This document shows positions 54,705 to 64,000 of a DNA stretch of 64,000 nucleotides, piece by piece. This stretch comes from Arthrobacter sp. ok362 (GTDB taxonomy: Bacteria; Actinomycetota; Actinomycetes; Actinomycetales; Micrococcaceae). Each line of letters begins with the position of its first letter. Position 1 is the first letter of the stretch. The position numbers and the translations under genes were made by a program. Location: positions 1-64,000 of the forward strand of contig NZ_FNGC01000020.1 in the NCBI RefSeq assembly GCF_900102785.1, read 5' to 3'. Under the pieces are notes generated by a model. It was not told where the DNA came from. It was given only the letters and a program-made list of their open reading frames with translations, and did no database searches.

Positions 54705-55828
54705 CTGCCCGCAACGCCGGTTCCACCTCAGTCTCCAGCGGACGACGCCGGCCCGGCCGCCTCGCTCCGGTGCTCGGCACGGCGCGAAAAATGCTGCAGG
54801 ACGCCCTCGCCGGGGCCGGCTACCCGGACCGTGTCCTTATCGCCTGCAGCGGAGGCCCGGACTCGCTGGCTCTAGCCGCCGTCGCCGCCTACTTCGCCCG
54901 CCGCGGTCATGTGGACGGCCACCCTGTGTCCGTTGGCGCCGTCGTCGTGGACCACCAGCTGCAGCCGGGCTCGGCCGGGGTCGCCGCAACCACCGCCCGG
55001 ACCCTCGAGGACCTCGGCCTCTCTCCCGTGCAGGTCAGGACCGTCGACGTCGCCGCCACCGGCGTGGGCCCCGAGGCGGCTGCCCGGGACGCCCGCCACG
55101 CGGCCCTCGAGGCCGCCGGGGACGAGGCAGGTGCAGGCGCGATCCTGCTCGGCCACACCCTCGATGACCAGGCCGAGCAAGTGCTGCTCGGCCTGGCGCG
55201 GGGGTCGGGCACCCGGTCCCTCGCGGGAATGCGGCCCTCCCGGGGCCGGCTGCTGCGCCCGTTCCTGGGCCTGCGGCGTGCGGACACCTTGGAGATCTGC
55301 CGGGTGGAGGCCCTGGTGCCCTGGCACGACCCGTCCAACACGGATCCGGCGTACGCGCGCTCCCGGACGCGGGTTGAAGTGCTGCCCCTGCTTGAGAACA
55401 AGCTCGGCCCCGGCGTGGCCGAATCCCTCGCCCGCACGGCCGCGATCCTGCAGCTGGACGCCGACTACCTGGAGGACGTGGCGAAAGACACCTTCGACCG
55501 GCTGCGCCAGCAGACCGGAGAGGAGCTCAGCCTCCCGGAGGCTGAGCTGCGCGATCTTGCCCCGGCCGTGAGGTTCCGCGTGATCGCCAAGGCCGCCGCC
55601 GCCGTCGGAGGTCAGCAGCCCAGCTACCAGCGCCTGCTCGCGGCCGAGGCGCTGCTGCGCCGGCAGGGATCGGCCGGCCCGGTGGAGCTTCCCGGCGCGG
55701 TCAGCGTCTACCGGCTCTCGCTCGCGCAGCTCCTTGCTGCGGAGCCGTCCGCCGGAGCCGGTGTTCCCCGCGAAGCCGCCCGCTGTGGGAAGCTTGTATT
55801 CCGGCCTCAACAGCCGCCCCGAAATTAG
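54701..55828 (+). CDS. tilS: tRNA(Ile)-lysidine synthetase
   Basis: A 375-residue PP-loop enzyme with SGGPDSLALAAVAAY as the ATP-binding loop near residue 48. It changes C34 of tRNA-Ile(CAU) to lysidine, which converts AUG reading to AUA. The four-base overlap with the upstream gene (ATGA) shows translational coupling. It is followed after 30 bp by hpt. Confidence 0.94.
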   Translation: MTARNAGSTSVSSGRRRPGRLAPVLGTARKMLQDALAGAGYPDRVLIACSGGPDSLALAAVAAYFARRGHVDGHPVSVGAVVVDHQLQPGSAGVAATTARTLEDLGLSPVQVRTVDVAATGVGPEAAARDARHAALEAAGDEAGAGAILLGHTLDDQAEQVLLGLARGSGTRSLAGMRPSRGRLLRPFLGLRRADTLEICRVEALVPWHDPSNTDPAYARSRTRVEVLPLLENKLGPGVAESLARTAAILQLDADYLEDVAKDTFDRLRQQTGEELSLPEAELRDLAPAVRFRVIAKAAAAVGGQQPSYQRLLAAEALLRRQGSAGPVELPGAVSVYRLSLAQLLAAEPSAGAGVPREAARCGKLVFRPQQPPRN

Positions 55829-55858
55829 TCGCACCCCGCATCTACACAGGAGCCATTG

Positions 55859-56410
55859 GTGGATTCAAACGACGTCCAGGCAGACCTCAAACACGTTCTC
55901 TACACCAAGGAACAGATCCAGGAACGGATCACCGAACTCGCGGCGCAGATCGACAAGGACTACGCGGGCCGCGACCTCCTGATCGTCGGCGTGCTCAAGG
56001 GCGCCGTCATGGTCATGGCGGACCTGGCCCGTGCACTGCACAGCCACGTCTCCATGGACTGGATGGCCGTCTCCTCGTACGGCTCCGGCACGCAGTCCTC
56101 AGGCGTGGTCCGCATCCTGAAGGACCTCGACACCGACCTCATGGGCAAGGACGTCCTGATCGTCGAGGACATCATCGATTCCGGCCTCACACTGTCCTGG
56201 CTCAAGACGAACCTGGAATCCCGAGGCACGGCGTCGGTGGAAATCTGCACCGCCTTCCGCAAGCCGACGGCCGCCAAGGTCAAGATCGACGTCAAGTACG
56301 TCGGCTATGACATTCCCAACGAATTTGTCGTAGGCTACGGCCTGGACTACGCCGAGAAGTACCGCAACCTGGACTTCGTCGGCACCCTGGCCCCGCACGT
56401 CTACGAGTAA
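55859..56410 (+). CDS. hpt: Hypoxanthine phosphoribosyltransferase
   Basis: A 183-residue purine salvage enzyme. The PRPP motif is [17 protein letters not shown] and the N-terminal part has [14 protein letters not shown]. It makes IMP and GMP from hypoxanthine and guanine. I chose GTG 55859 because AGGAG lies six bases before it; TTG 55856 is too close. It sits between tilS and ftsH as in most actinobacteria. Confidence 0.95.
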   Translation: MDSNDVQADLKHVLYTKEQIQERITELAAQIDKDYAGRDLLIVGVLKGAVMVMADLARALHSHVSMDWMAVSSYGSGTQSSGVVRILKDLDTDLMGKDVLIVEDIIDSGLTLSWLKTNLESRGTASVEICTAFRKPTAAKVKIDVKYVGYDIPNEFVVGYGLDYAEKYRNLDFVGTLAPHVYE

Positions 56411-56610
56411 ATCGTTCACGCAGAGGCACCCCCCGCCCGGGACCCGGGCGCCGGGGAAGCCCGGCCCCGCTACGCCCACAGGGAACTTTTGCCCTCCGCC
56501 GTGCGTGAGTTAGTGCGACGGTGTATAGCTAGAAGCTGAGGCAGCACCACACGTGCGCAGAACGGTCGCCGTGCAGCACTACCAGGAGGGACGGGGCCAG
56601 CCCCGAACAG

Positions 56611-58677
56611 ATGAAAGCTAAGAGTTTCTTCAAGGGCCCCGGCATCTGGATTGTCGTCGTGGTGGCCATGCTGCTGCTGGCATTTGCCACTCTGGCGCCG
56701 GGCGGCGCGAGTCGGATCGACACCGACAAGGGCCTTGAACTGCTGAGTGCCGGCGGCAAGGTTGAACAGGCCAAGATTTTCGACGCCGAGAACCGGGTGG
56801 ACCTGGTCCTGAAGGACAACCTGCAGGTCGACGGGCAGGACAAGGGCAAGAACGTCCAGTTCTACTTCGTCAACGCCCGCGCCCAGGACGTCGTCAAGGC
56901 GGTCACGGACTCCAAACCGTCGGGCGGTTTCACCGACCAGCCGATCGAAAACAACTGGTTCTCCGGGCTCTTCTCCCTGCTGGTGCCTGTGCTGTTGCTC
57001 GGGGTCCTGTTCTGGTTCCTGCTCTCCCGGATGCAGGGCGGCGGGTCCAAGGTCATGCAGTTCGGCAAGTCCAAGGCCAAGCTCGTCAACAAGGACATGC
57101 CCCAGGTGACCTTCAGCGATGTCGCCGGCGCCGATGAGGCCGTGGAGGAACTCGAGGAGATCAAGGAATTCCTGCAGGAGCCGGCCAAGTTCCAGGCCGT
57201 CGGCGCCAAGATCCCCAAGGGCGTGCTGCTCTACGGCCCTCCGGGCACCGGCAAGACCCTCCTGGCCCGCGCGGTTGCCGGCGAGGCCGGCGTTCCCTTC
57301 TTCTCCATCTCCGGTTCCGACTTCGTGGAAATGTTCGTCGGTGTGGGCGCCTCCCGCGTCCGCGACCTCTTCGAGCAGGCCAAGTCCAACGCGCCGGCGA
57401 TCATCTTCGTTGATGAGATCGACGCCGTCGGCCGGCACCGCGGCGCCGGCATCGGCGGCGGCAACGACGAGCGCGAGCAGACCCTGAACCAGCTGCTGGT
57501 GGAAATGGACGGCTTCGACGTCAAGACCAACGTCATCCTGATTGCCGCCACCAACCGCCCCGACGTCCTGGACCCCGCACTGCTGCGTCCGGGCCGCTTC
57601 GACCGGCAGATCTCGGTCGAGGCCCCCGACTTGGTCGGCCGCGACCAGATCCTGCAGGTGCACGCCAAGGGCAAGCCGATGGCCACCGGCGTCGACCTCA
57701 AGGCTGTTGCCAAGAAGACCCCCGGCTACACCGGCGCGGACCTGGCTAACGTTCTGAACGAGGCCGCCCTGCTGACGGCCCGCTCCAACGCCAACCTGAT
57801 CGATGACCGCGCCCTCGACGAGGCGATCGACCGCGTCATGGCCGGCCCGCAGAAGCGCAGCCGGGTCATGAAGGAACACGAACGCAAAGTCACCGCCTAC
57901 CACGAAGGCGGCCATGCCCTCGTCGCGGCTGCCCTGCGGAACTCCGCCCCGGTCACCAAGATCACCATCCTGCCCCGCGGCCGTGCCCTCGGCTACACCA
58001 TGGTGGTCCCGGAAAACGACAAGTACTCCATCACCCGCAACGAGCTGCTCGATCAGATGGCCTACGCCATGGGCGGCCGCGTCGCAGAGGAACTCGTCTT
58101 CCACGATCCGTCCACCGGTGCGTCCAATGACATCGAGAAGGCCACCGGGATCGCCCGGAAGATGGTCACCGAATTCGGCATGAGCGAAAGGGTCGGGTCG
58201 GTGCGCCTCGGCCAGGGCGGCGGCGAGCCGTTCCTGGGCCGCGACGCCGGCCACGAGCGCAACTACTCGGACCAGATCGCCTACATCGTCGACGAGGAGG
58301 TGCGCCGCCTCATCGACGGCGCGCATGATGAGGCCTACGCCATCCTGACCGAAAACCGGGACGTACTGGACGAGCTGGCGCTGGAACTGCTCGAACGCGA
58401 GACGCTGAACCAGTCCGAAATCGCGCAGATTTTCACCAACATCCGCAAGCGCGACTTCCGCGACGTCTGGCTCTCCAAGGAGACCCGCACGCTCCAGTCC
58501 GCCGGCCCGGTGGAGTCGCGCCGCGAAAAGGCGGAGCGTGAAGCGCAGGAGGAAGCCACCCAGGCCCGGCTCGAAGAGCCCCTGGATGCCCAGGCCCCGC
58601 ATGCCCAGGGCGTCGGCGGACAGGAGTCCTTCCAGGGCGGTGCTACGGATATCGGGACTGATGGTCATCCCGGCTAG
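56611..58677 (+). CDS. ftsH: ATP-dependent zinc metalloprotease FtsH
   Basis: A 688-residue membrane AAA protease. Two N-terminal membrane segments ([18 protein letters not shown] and [21 protein letters not shown]) flank an external domain. Walker A is GPPGTGKT at about 209-216, the second region is [13 protein letters not shown] and the zinc site is HEGGH at 431-435. It degrades damaged membrane and regulatory proteins. The disordered C-terminus is Glu/Gln/Gly-rich. Its stop codon is part of a TAGGCT hexamer in front of folE. Confidence 0.97.
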   Translation: MKAKSFFKGPGIWIVVVVAMLLLAFATLAPGGASRIDTDKGLELLSAGGKVEQAKIFDAENRVDLVLKDNLQVDGQDKGKNVQFYFVNARAQDVVKAVTDSKPSGGFTDQPIENNWFSGLFSLLVPVLLLGVLFWFLLSRMQGGGSKVMQFGKSKAKLVNKDMPQVTFSDVAGADEAVEELEEIKEFLQEPAKFQAVGAKIPKGVLLYGPPGTGKTLLARAVAGEAGVPFFSISGSDFVEMFVGVGASRVRDLFEQAKSNAPAIIFVDEIDAVGRHRGAGIGGGNDEREQTLNQLLVEMDGFDVKTNVILIAATNRPDVLDPALLRPGRFDRQISVEAPDLVGRDQILQVHAKGKPMATGVDLKAVAKKTPGYTGADLANVLNEAALLTARSNANLIDDRALDEAIDRVMAGPQKRSRVMKEHERKVTAYHEGGHALVAAALRNSAPVTKITILPRGRALGYTMVVPENDKYSITRNELLDQMAYAMGGRVAEELVFHDPSTGASNDIEKATGIARKMVTEFGMSERVGSVRLGQGGGEPFLGRDAGHERNYSDQIAYIVDEEVRRLIDGAHDEAYAILTENRDVLDELALELLERETLNQSEIAQIFTNIRKRDFRDVWLSKETRTLQSAGPVESRREKAEREAQEEATQARLEEPLDAQAPHAQGVGGQESFQGGATDIGTDGHPG

Positions 58678-58686
58678 GCTTCTTCT

Positions 58687-59328
58687 GTGACTTCTAACTT
58701 CGACGACGACGTTCCCGCCCCCGCTGCTTCGGCGGGGGACGGGGAAGCCCCACATTCAAGGACCAAGGTGGACCGCCCCAGGATCGAAGCCGCCGTGCGG
58801 GAAATCCTGCTGGCCATCGGCGAGGACCCGGATCGCGGTGGCCTCCTGGACACCCCGAAACGGGTGGCCAAGGCGTATACGGAAATGTTCGCCGGCCTGC
58901 ACCACGACCCCGCCGAGATCCTGGCCACCACCTTCGACCTGGACCACGAGGAACTCGTGCTGGTCAAGGACATCCCGTTCTACTCCACTTGCGAGCACCA
59001 TCTGGTGCCGTTCCACGGTGTGGCGCATGTGGGTTACATTCCGTCCCACGACGGCAAGGTCACAGGCCTGAGCAAGCTGGCCAGGGTCGTGGACATGTTC
59101 GCTAAGCGCCCGCAGGTACAGGAACGCCTGACCACCCAGATCGTCGAGGCCCTCGTCACGCACCTCCAACCGCGCGGTGCGATCGTCGTCGTCGAATGTG
59201 AACACCTGTGCATGTCCATGCGGGGAATCCGCAAGCCCGGCGCCAAGACCGTCACCAGCGCAGTGCGCGGGCAACTGCATGACCCGGCCACCCGTGCCGA
59301 AGCCATGAGCCTCATCCTCGGAAGGTAA
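58687..59328 (+). CDS. folE: GTP cyclohydrolase I
   Basis: A 213-residue enzyme for the first step of folate synthesis. Visible motifs are [30 protein letters not shown] (zinc ligands) and the C-terminal [12 protein letters not shown] and [16 protein letters not shown]. The start is GTG 58687. TAGGCT, which includes the ftsH stop, ends six bases before it and suggests an own leaderless promoter within the operon. Confidence 0.96.
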   Translation: MTSNFDDDVPAPAASAGDGEAPHSRTKVDRPRIEAAVREILLAIGEDPDRGGLLDTPKRVAKAYTEMFAGLHHDPAEILATTFDLDHEELVLVKDIPFYSTCEHHLVPFHGVAHVGYIPSHDGKVTGLSKLARVVDMFAKRPQVQERLTTQIVEALVTHLQPRGAIVVVECEHLCMSMRGIRKPGAKTVTSAVRGQLHDPATRAEAMSLILGR

Positions 59329-59339
59329 GAACACAGACT

Positions 59340-60290
59340 ATGGACTCCCTAGCCGCAGCCCCGGGGACCGGGCCCGCCACCTCGCCCCTGCCCATCCTGC
59401 GCAAACCGCGCCCGGCGGCGAAGTTCCAGGACCTGCCCGCGGACCGGACACTCGTGATGGGAATCCTCAATGTCACCCCTGACTCCTTCAGCGACGGCGG
59501 AGCACACGCGACCCCGGACACGGCGATCGCAGCCGGGCTGCGGATGTTCTACGCCGGGGCGGACATCATCGACGTCGGCGGCGAATCCACCCGCCCGGGC
59601 GCCACGGCGGTCGGCGTTGACGAGGAACAGCGCCGGGTCCTGCCGGTCATCGAGGCCCTGGTCAAGGCCGGCGCCCTCGTCAGCATCGACACCACCCACG
59701 CCGTGACGGCGGCTGCGGCCCTGAAAGCCGGCGCCGCGATCATCAACGACGTCTCGGGCCTGACCATGGAGCCGGAAATGGCCGAACTGGCCGCCCGCAC
59801 CAAGGTCCCCTACATCCTGACGCACCGCCGCGGCGACGCCAGCACCATGAACTCCCTGACCGACTACCGCGACGTCGCCGGGGAAGTCGTGACGGAACTC
59901 GCCGGCGTCCGCGACAAGCTCTACGCCGCCGGCGTCACTCCGGAGCAGATCATTGTGGACCCGGGACTGGGCTTCGCCAAGAATGAGGTCCAGAACTGGG
60001 AGCTCCTGCAGCACCTGGATGTGCTGCAGGCGATGGGCCACAAGGTCCTCGTCGCCGGCTCACGCAAGCGCTTCCTCGGCAGCCTGCTGACCGTGGCCGG
60101 CAAGGCCGCCCAGCCCGTGGAACGCGACGCCGCCACCGCCGCCGTGACCGCCATCAGCGCCTACCGCGGCGCCTGGGCGGTGCGCGTACACGACGTCGGC
60201 GCCAGCCTCGACGCCGTCAAAGTCGCCGCCCGCATGGTACCCCCGACGCGCCCGGCGACGGCTGCTGCCGCCGACGCCGGCACCAACTGA
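59340..60290 (+). CDS. folP: Dihydropteroate synthase
   Basis: A 316-residue enzyme that joins pterin pyrophosphate and p-aminobenzoate. Signatures are MGILNVTPDSFSDGG, DVGGESTRPGA and the C-terminal GSRKRFLGSLL; DPGLGFAKN lies between. It is the sulfonamide target. The gene follows folE after 11 bp. Confidence 0.96.
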   Translation: MDSLAAAPGTGPATSPLPILRKPRPAAKFQDLPADRTLVMGILNVTPDSFSDGGAHATPDTAIAAGLRMFYAGADIIDVGGESTRPGATAVGVDEEQRRVLPVIEALVKAGALVSIDTTHAVTAAAALKAGAAIINDVSGLTMEPEMAELAARTKVPYILTHRRGDASTMNSLTDYRDVAGEVVTELAGVRDKLYAAGVTPEQIIVDPGLGFAKNEVQNWELLQHLDVLQAMGHKVLVAGSRKRFLGSLLTVAGKAAQPVERDAATAAVTAISAYRGAWAVRVHDVGASLDAVKVAARMVPPTRPATAAAADAGTN

Positions 60291-60303
60291 TCCGGCCGGC
60301 GCC

Positions 60304-60663
60304 ATGGACCAGATCACGCTGAGCGGCGTAACCGCCGTTGGCCATCACGGTGTGTTCGATTTCGAGCGCCGCGACGGGCAGCCGTTCGTTGTTGACGCTG
60401 TGCTGCACCTGGATTTCAGCAAGGCCGCGGCTTCCGACGACGTCCTGGACACCGCGCACTACGGCGAAGTAGCCAACAGCATCCGGGACTGGATCACCGG
60501 CGAACCGCTGAACCTGATCGAGGCCCTCGCCGTGCGGATTGCCGAGGACGTGCTGCAGAAATTCCCCGTGGCCGCCGTGGACATCACCGTGCACAAGCCC
60601 AAGGCCCCGATCGAAGTCGACTTCGGCGATGTCTCCGTCAGCGTGCACCGGAGCCGGCCGTGA
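60304..60663 (+). CDS. folB: Dihydroneopterin aldolase
   Basis: A 119-residue aldolase with the family start LSGVTAVGHHGVFDFERRDGQ and HYGEVANSIRDWI, which contain the pterin-binding Glu and Tyr. It cleaves dihydroneopterin to the hydroxymethyl pterin used by folK. Its stop overlaps the folK start by four bases. Confidence 0.94.
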   Translation: MDQITLSGVTAVGHHGVFDFERRDGQPFVVDAVLHLDFSKAAASDDVLDTAHYGEVANSIRDWITGEPLNLIEALAVRIAEDVLQKFPVAAVDITVHKPKAPIEVDFGDVSVSVHRSRP

Positions 60664-61229
60664 GCCCGCTCTACACCCGCGCCGTGATCGCGCTCGGCAG
60701 CAACCTGGGGGAGCGCAGCGACACGCTCTCCGCCGCCGTCGCAGACCTCGTCGACCTGCCGGAGGTGCGCCTGCTGGCCATCTCGCCGATCGTCCAGACG
60801 AAGGCCGTGGGTGGGCCGCCGGGCCAGCCGGACTTCCTCAACATGGTGATTGCCGTCGAGACGTCCCTGCCGCCGCGCGGACTGCTGGCGCACTGCCACG
60901 CCGTCGAGCAGAAGCATTTGCGCGTGCGCGAGGTCCGGTGGGGGCCGCGGACCCTGGACGTGGACATCATCACCTACGGGGACGTGGTGAGCTCCGATCC
61001 CGAGCTCACCCTGCCCCACCCCCGGGCCGCGGAACGGGCGTTCGTGCTCTACCCGTGGTCGCTGATCGATCCCGCGGCGGAGCTCCACGGCGAACACGTG
61101 GGCGACCTCGCCGCGAAAGCCGCCGATTTCGGCGACCTCGCGACGTTTGACGGCTTCCAGGCCCGCGCCGCGGCGGATGTCACAACCACAGAGCGTACCG
61201 GCGTATCCGGTGCGGCGGAGCGGCCGTGA
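60660..61229 (+). CDS. folK: HPPK (2-amino-4-hydroxy-6-hydroxymethyldihydropteridine diphosphokinase)
   Basis: A 189-residue kinase. The signature VRWGPRTLDVDIITYG holds the catalytic Asp pair and GSNLGERSDTLSAAV starts the fold. It pyrophosphorylates hydroxymethyl dihydropterin. The start is GTG 60660, overlapping folB by four bases. A longer C-terminal tail than usual overlaps the next gene by four bases. Confidence 0.95.
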   Translation: MSPLYTRAVIALGSNLGERSDTLSAAVADLVDLPEVRLLAISPIVQTKAVGGPPGQPDFLNMVIAVETSLPPRGLLAHCHAVEQKHLRVREVRWGPRTLDVDIITYGDVVSSDPELTLPHPRAAERAFVLYPWSLIDPAAELHGEHVGDLAAKAADFGDLATFDGFQARAAADVTTTERTGVSGAAERP

Positions 61230-61750
61230 AGCTGACCAGCCCCCTGCTCCTGCTGGCCATTTGCGTGGTCCTGGCCGTGGCCGGCTGGTTCGCCACCGTG
61301 CTCGCGGGCCGGTATGGCCTGGCCACCCCGGTGCTGCCACTGACGGGGCTGCTGACCATGGGCGTGATCGTGGCACTCACCCTGGTGCTGGGCATCCGCG
61401 TGCTCCGGTGGCGCAACGGCAAGAAGAAGAAAATCCTCAACCCCATCCTGGCGGCCTGGACCCTGGTCCTCGCCCAGGCCTGCGCCTACACCGGCACGGT
61501 CCTGCTGGGCTGGCACGCGGGAATCGTGGTGGAGCAGCTGCGGCTGTGGAACCTGGGCAGCAACCACGACCTCACCTGGCAGGCCCTGGCCATGGCCGGC
61601 GGCGGGCTGATCATGGTGATCGTGGGGCTCGTCGTCGAGCGGTTCTGCCGGATTCCGCCCGAGGACGGCGACGCCGAATCCCGGCCCGGCGTGCAGGAAA
61701 AGCGCAGCAAGCCCTCGGCGGAAGGCGAATATGCGTACCGAAGCGATTGA
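61226..61750 (+). CDS. DUF3180-family membrane protein
   Basis: A 174-residue protein with four membrane segments (LLLLAICVVLAVAGWFA, LLTMGVIVALTLVLGI, AAWTLVLAQACAYTGTVLLG, AGGGLIMVIVGLVVE) and a basic KKKK loop. DUF3180 follows folK in actinobacteria and has no known role. Its ends overlap folK by four bases and the PH gene by 20 bases, so the cluster is one operon. Confidence 0.88.
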   Translation: MKLTSPLLLLAICVVLAVAGWFATVLAGRYGLATPVLPLTGLLTMGVIVALTLVLGIRVLRWRNGKKKKILNPILAAWTLVLAQACAYTGTVLLGWHAGIVVEQLRLWNLGSNHDLTWQALAMAGGGLIMVIVGLVVERFCRIPPEDGDAESRPGVQEKRSKPSAEGEYAYRSD

Positions 61751-62243
61751 TCCTCCGGGCATCGACTGGCTCAGGGTGTCACCGAAGTACGTCACGGTGC
61801 GCCTCGCCGGGTGGGCTCTGGGAAACCTGATCGCAGTGTCCCTTCTGTCGCTTCCCCTGGTCCTGGTGCTGACCGGCGTGTGGACCTGGCCGCCGGTCTG
61901 GCTGGGCGTCGCCATTCCCGCCGCCTGGCTGCTTCTGGCGTTGTGGCGGCTCCTGCTGATTCCCCGGCAGGTGCGCTCGATCGGCTATGCCGAGCGGGAG
62001 GACGACCTCCTGATCCGGCGGGGCATCTTCTTCCAGCGCACCCTCGTGGTCCCCTACGGTCGGATGCAGTACGTGGACATCGCGGTGGGCCCGGTCGAGC
62101 GTCCGCTGGGCCTGTGCACCCTGAAGCTTCACACAGCCTCCGCCACGACCAACGCCGAGATTCCCGGTCTGCCCGCCAGTGAAGGGGCCCGGCTCCGCGA
62201 ACAGCTTTCCGCCCGCGGCGAAGCCCGGCTGGCCGGGCTGTGA
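61731..62243 (+). CDS. PH-domain (bPH2/YdbS-like) membrane protein
   Basis: A 170-residue protein with two N-terminal membrane segments and a bacterial PH domain of the YdbS type (ADGIFFQRTLVVPYGRMQYVDIAVGP-like, with the VPYGRMQYVDI core). Such proteins and their YdbT partners are encoded together; function unknown. It is followed by the larger partner after 18 bp. Confidence 0.86.
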   Translation: MRTEAIDPPGIDWLRVSPKYVTVRLAGWALGNLIAVSLLSLPLVLVLTGVWTWPPVWLGVAIPAAWLLLALWRLLLIPRQVRSIGYAEREDDLLIRRGIFFQRTLVVPYGRMQYVDIAVGPVERPLGLCTLKLHTASATTNAEIPGLPASEGARLREQLSARGEARLAGL

Positions 62244-62261
62244 CGGGAAGAACGTGACGGG

Positions 62262-63836
62262 ATGGCGCTGACACCGGAGGGTGCCGGACGCGCCGGTGCC
62301 GACACAGCTGGTAACGAAGGAAATGTCGACGCCGGCTGGTTGCGCGTGCACCCGGCATCGCCCTTTGTCCGTGGCTGGGTGGCGCTGGCTGCACTGTTGT
62401 TCTTTTTTGGACGCGACAGTTTCGAACGTCTGCTCCAGGGCGACCCGGTCTTTGACGAGCGGTTGGCCGGACGGGCGCCGTGGCTGCTGCTCGGCGGCGG
62501 CACCCTGCTGCTGCTGACCGTTCTCGGTTACGTCCTGAGCTGGTACTTCACCCGCTACCAGGTGGCGGGCGGCTACGTGCGCGTCAATACCGGTTTCCTC
62601 TTCAAGCAGCAGCGGCAGGCCAGGCTGGACCGGGTGCAGGCAATCGACGTCATACAGCCCCTGCTGGCGCGGATCTTCGGACTGGCTGAACTCAGGTTTG
62701 AAGTCGCCGACGCCGGCGAATCCGCCGTGCGCCTCGCGTACCTGCGCGCGGACGAGGCCCGACAGCTCCGCGCGACAATCCTGGCTCGCGCCTCCGGTGC
62801 GGCAGACGGGACGCCGTCGCCGGAACCGGGACAACGGGAGACCGCCGCCGAGGAGGCCCCCGAACAGGTGGTGCTGACCGTGCCGCCGCCGCGCCTGGTG
62901 GGCTCGCTGCTCCTGAGCGAACAAAGCGTCGCGATCGTGGCCGGCGGCATCGCCTCCGTGCTGCTCTCCGCCGTCACCGAAAACCGGAACTTCGCGGTCT
63001 TCCTGATCCCTGCCGCGATCGGACTCGTCGCCTCCTACTGGTCCTCGTTCAACAAGGGCTACAACTTCACGGCCGCCGTTTCCCCGGACGGCATCCGGCT
63101 GCGCTACGGCCTGCTGGACACGCAGGCGCAGACCGTGCCGCCGGGCAGGATCCAGGCGCTGAAGGTCAGCCAGCCGCCGCTGTGGCGGATGTTCGGCTGG
63201 TACCGGGTCCAGGTCAACGTGGCCGGCTACGGCCTGGCCGCCAGTGCCGGCGAGGGATCGGCCCGGACCACGCTGCTTCCGGTGGGATCCCTCGCCGACG
63301 TCCTGGAAATCCTCTCGCTGGTGCTCCCGGACCCCGGAACCCAGGATCCGCTGGGTGTGTTCACCGCAGGGATCACCGGTCTCGCCGACGCCGCCGGGAC
63401 TCCCAGCAGCGGAGACGGCCAGGACACCGACGGCGGCTTCGTCACCAGCCCGCGCCGGGCCCGGTTCCTGGCACCGCTGGGCTGGCGGCGCAACGGCTTC
63501 ACAGCAACGGAGACCGCCCTGCTCCTGAGGTCGGGCCGGTGGTGGCGGAGCTTCGTGGTGGTGCCGCACCAGCGCACCCAGTCCATGGCGCTCCAGCAGG
63601 GCCCGCTCGCCCGCAGATTCCGGGTGGCGGACCTGGTCCTGCACACCACGGCAGGTCCGGTGGCCCCGCGGCTCATCCAGGCCGGCCTCGACGAAGGCCG
63701 GGCCCTGCTCGATGCCCAGTCCGCCCGTGCCCGCGCCGCGCGCAAGCGCCAGAAGAGCGAGCACTGGATGGAGCCGGCGGCCAAGCCGGCCGCACCACCC
63801 GCAGACGACCCTCAGGAAGGCCCACATCATGGCTAA
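62262..63836 (+). CDS. PH-domain (YdbT-like) membrane protein
   Basis: A 524-residue protein with several membrane segments and three repeated bPH2 modules, visible as KQQRQARLDRVQAIDVIQPLLARIFGLAEL, QAQTVPPGRIQALKVSQPPLW and PHQRTQSMALQQGPLARRF. It is the usual partner of the YdbS-like protein. Function unknown. It overlaps the next gene by eight bases. Confidence 0.86.
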   Translation: MALTPEGAGRAGADTAGNEGNVDAGWLRVHPASPFVRGWVALAALLFFFGRDSFERLLQGDPVFDERLAGRAPWLLLGGGTLLLLTVLGYVLSWYFTRYQVAGGYVRVNTGFLFKQQRQARLDRVQAIDVIQPLLARIFGLAELRFEVADAGESAVRLAYLRADEARQLRATILARASGAADGTPSPEPGQRETAAEEAPEQVVLTVPPPRLVGSLLLSEQSVAIVAGGIASVLLSAVTENRNFAVFLIPAAIGLVASYWSSFNKGYNFTAAVSPDGIRLRYGLLDTQAQTVPPGRIQALKVSQPPLWRMFGWYRVQVNVAGYGLAASAGEGSARTTLLPVGSLADVLEILSLVLPDPGTQDPLGVFTAGITGLADAAGTPSSGDGQDTDGGFVTSPRRARFLAPLGWRRNGFTATETALLLRSGRWWRSFVVVPHQRTQSMALQQGPLARRFRVADLVLHTTAGPVAPRLIQAGLDEGRALLDAQSARARAARKRQKSEHWMEPAAKPAAPPADDPQEGPHHG

Positions 63837-64000
63837 ACCAGGACGCCTCGGCGTCGGAATCATTGGCGCAGGGAAGGTCGGTGCCGTCCTGGGGGCGGCG
63901 CTGCGCGGAGCCGAGCACGCCGTCATCGGGGCGTCCGCCGTTTCGGACGCCAGCCGGGAACGCGTCGAAACACTGCTGCCCGGCGTCCCGATCCTGGAGG
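63829..64000 (+). CDS. Rossmann-fold DUF2520-type protein (partial)
   Basis: The first 57 residues are visible before the window ends. They read VGIIGAGKVGAVLGAALRGA, the start of an NAD(P)-binding fold, as in the Rossmann-like/DUF2520 protein that usually precedes panC in this cluster. The ATG at 63829 overlaps the end of the YdbT-like gene by eight bases. Confidence 0.85.
   Translation, partial: MAKPGRLGVGIIGAGKVGAVLGAALRGAEHAVIGASAVSDASRERVETLLPGVPILE

Noticed and set aside
56470-58755. 761-codon leftward frame across ftsH
   Set aside because: Antisense shadow; the ftsH frame has all AAA protease motifs and the opposite frame has no recognisable family.

Overview
The window is about 64 kb of very GC-rich DNA with actinobacterial gene order. 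The right end (ppa / dacB / zinc metalloprotease / tilS / hpt / ftsH / folE-folP-folB-folK / DUF3180 / two PH-domain proteins / a DUF2520-type Rossmann protein) and the serS-pheA neighbourhood are typical of Arthrobacter, Pseudarthrobacter and related Micrococcaceae. This assignment rests on gene content and remembered synteny; no search was run. No rRNA, intact tRNA, transposase or CRISPR array was seen.

Layout. 1-9.6 kb is accessory: an M28 peptidase lipoprotein cut by the window edge, a STAS-like protein, an MmyB-type regulator divergent from a zinc alcohol dehydrogenase, small stress or enzyme-like proteins, a DUF6919/aromatase-like pair, a shortened LacI-type protein and a BASS transporter. 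Decayed genes lie among them: a cupin tail at 3.8 kb and a SulP/STAS tail at 9.5 kb. 10-13.6 kb looks like a small acquired island: a tRNA-3'-end-like scrap, an HPP membrane protein, a conserved helper protein beside the broken N-terminus of a molybdopterin oxidoreductase, a disordered stress-type protein and a SigB/SigF-type sigma factor. 13.8-31.6 kb carries an alarmone synthetase-like protein, NhaA, a persulfide detoxification pair behind a near-textbook CsoR/CstR-type operator, sugar and glycerate kinases, NnrD, a stress-type SDR, and a uracil permease next to a malonic semialdehyde reductase. 31.8-43.7 kb carries a 2H phosphoesterase, a diguanylate cyclase, phosphoglucomutase, a POT peptide transporter, a second alcohol dehydrogenase, an amidase, a rhodanese and prephenate dehydratase. 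43.7-64 kb is mostly conserved core: lipid kinase, serS, a HAD phosphatase, phosphoketolase, ppa, dacB, tilS, hpt, ftsH and the folate operon.

Main observations. (1) A family of non-coding repeats built from GGRCATGTCC half-sites and a 21-bp imperfect dyad occurs three times. One 85-bp copy sits inside the 5' end of the amidase gene, and removing exactly 85 nt restores one reading frame from a well-placed RBS and ATG. (2) About eleven genes have a (T/C)ANNNT hexamer ending exactly six bases before the start codon, a geometry that points to leaderless mRNAs; one of these hexamers includes the ftsH stop codon and would drive folE. (3) A perfect 24-bp palindrome of the CsoR/CstR type precedes the rhodanese and persulfide dioxygenase-rhodanese genes, with no regulator gene nearby. 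(4) At least three gene remnants and one promoter-dyad pair mark 3.7-13 kb as recently remodelled.
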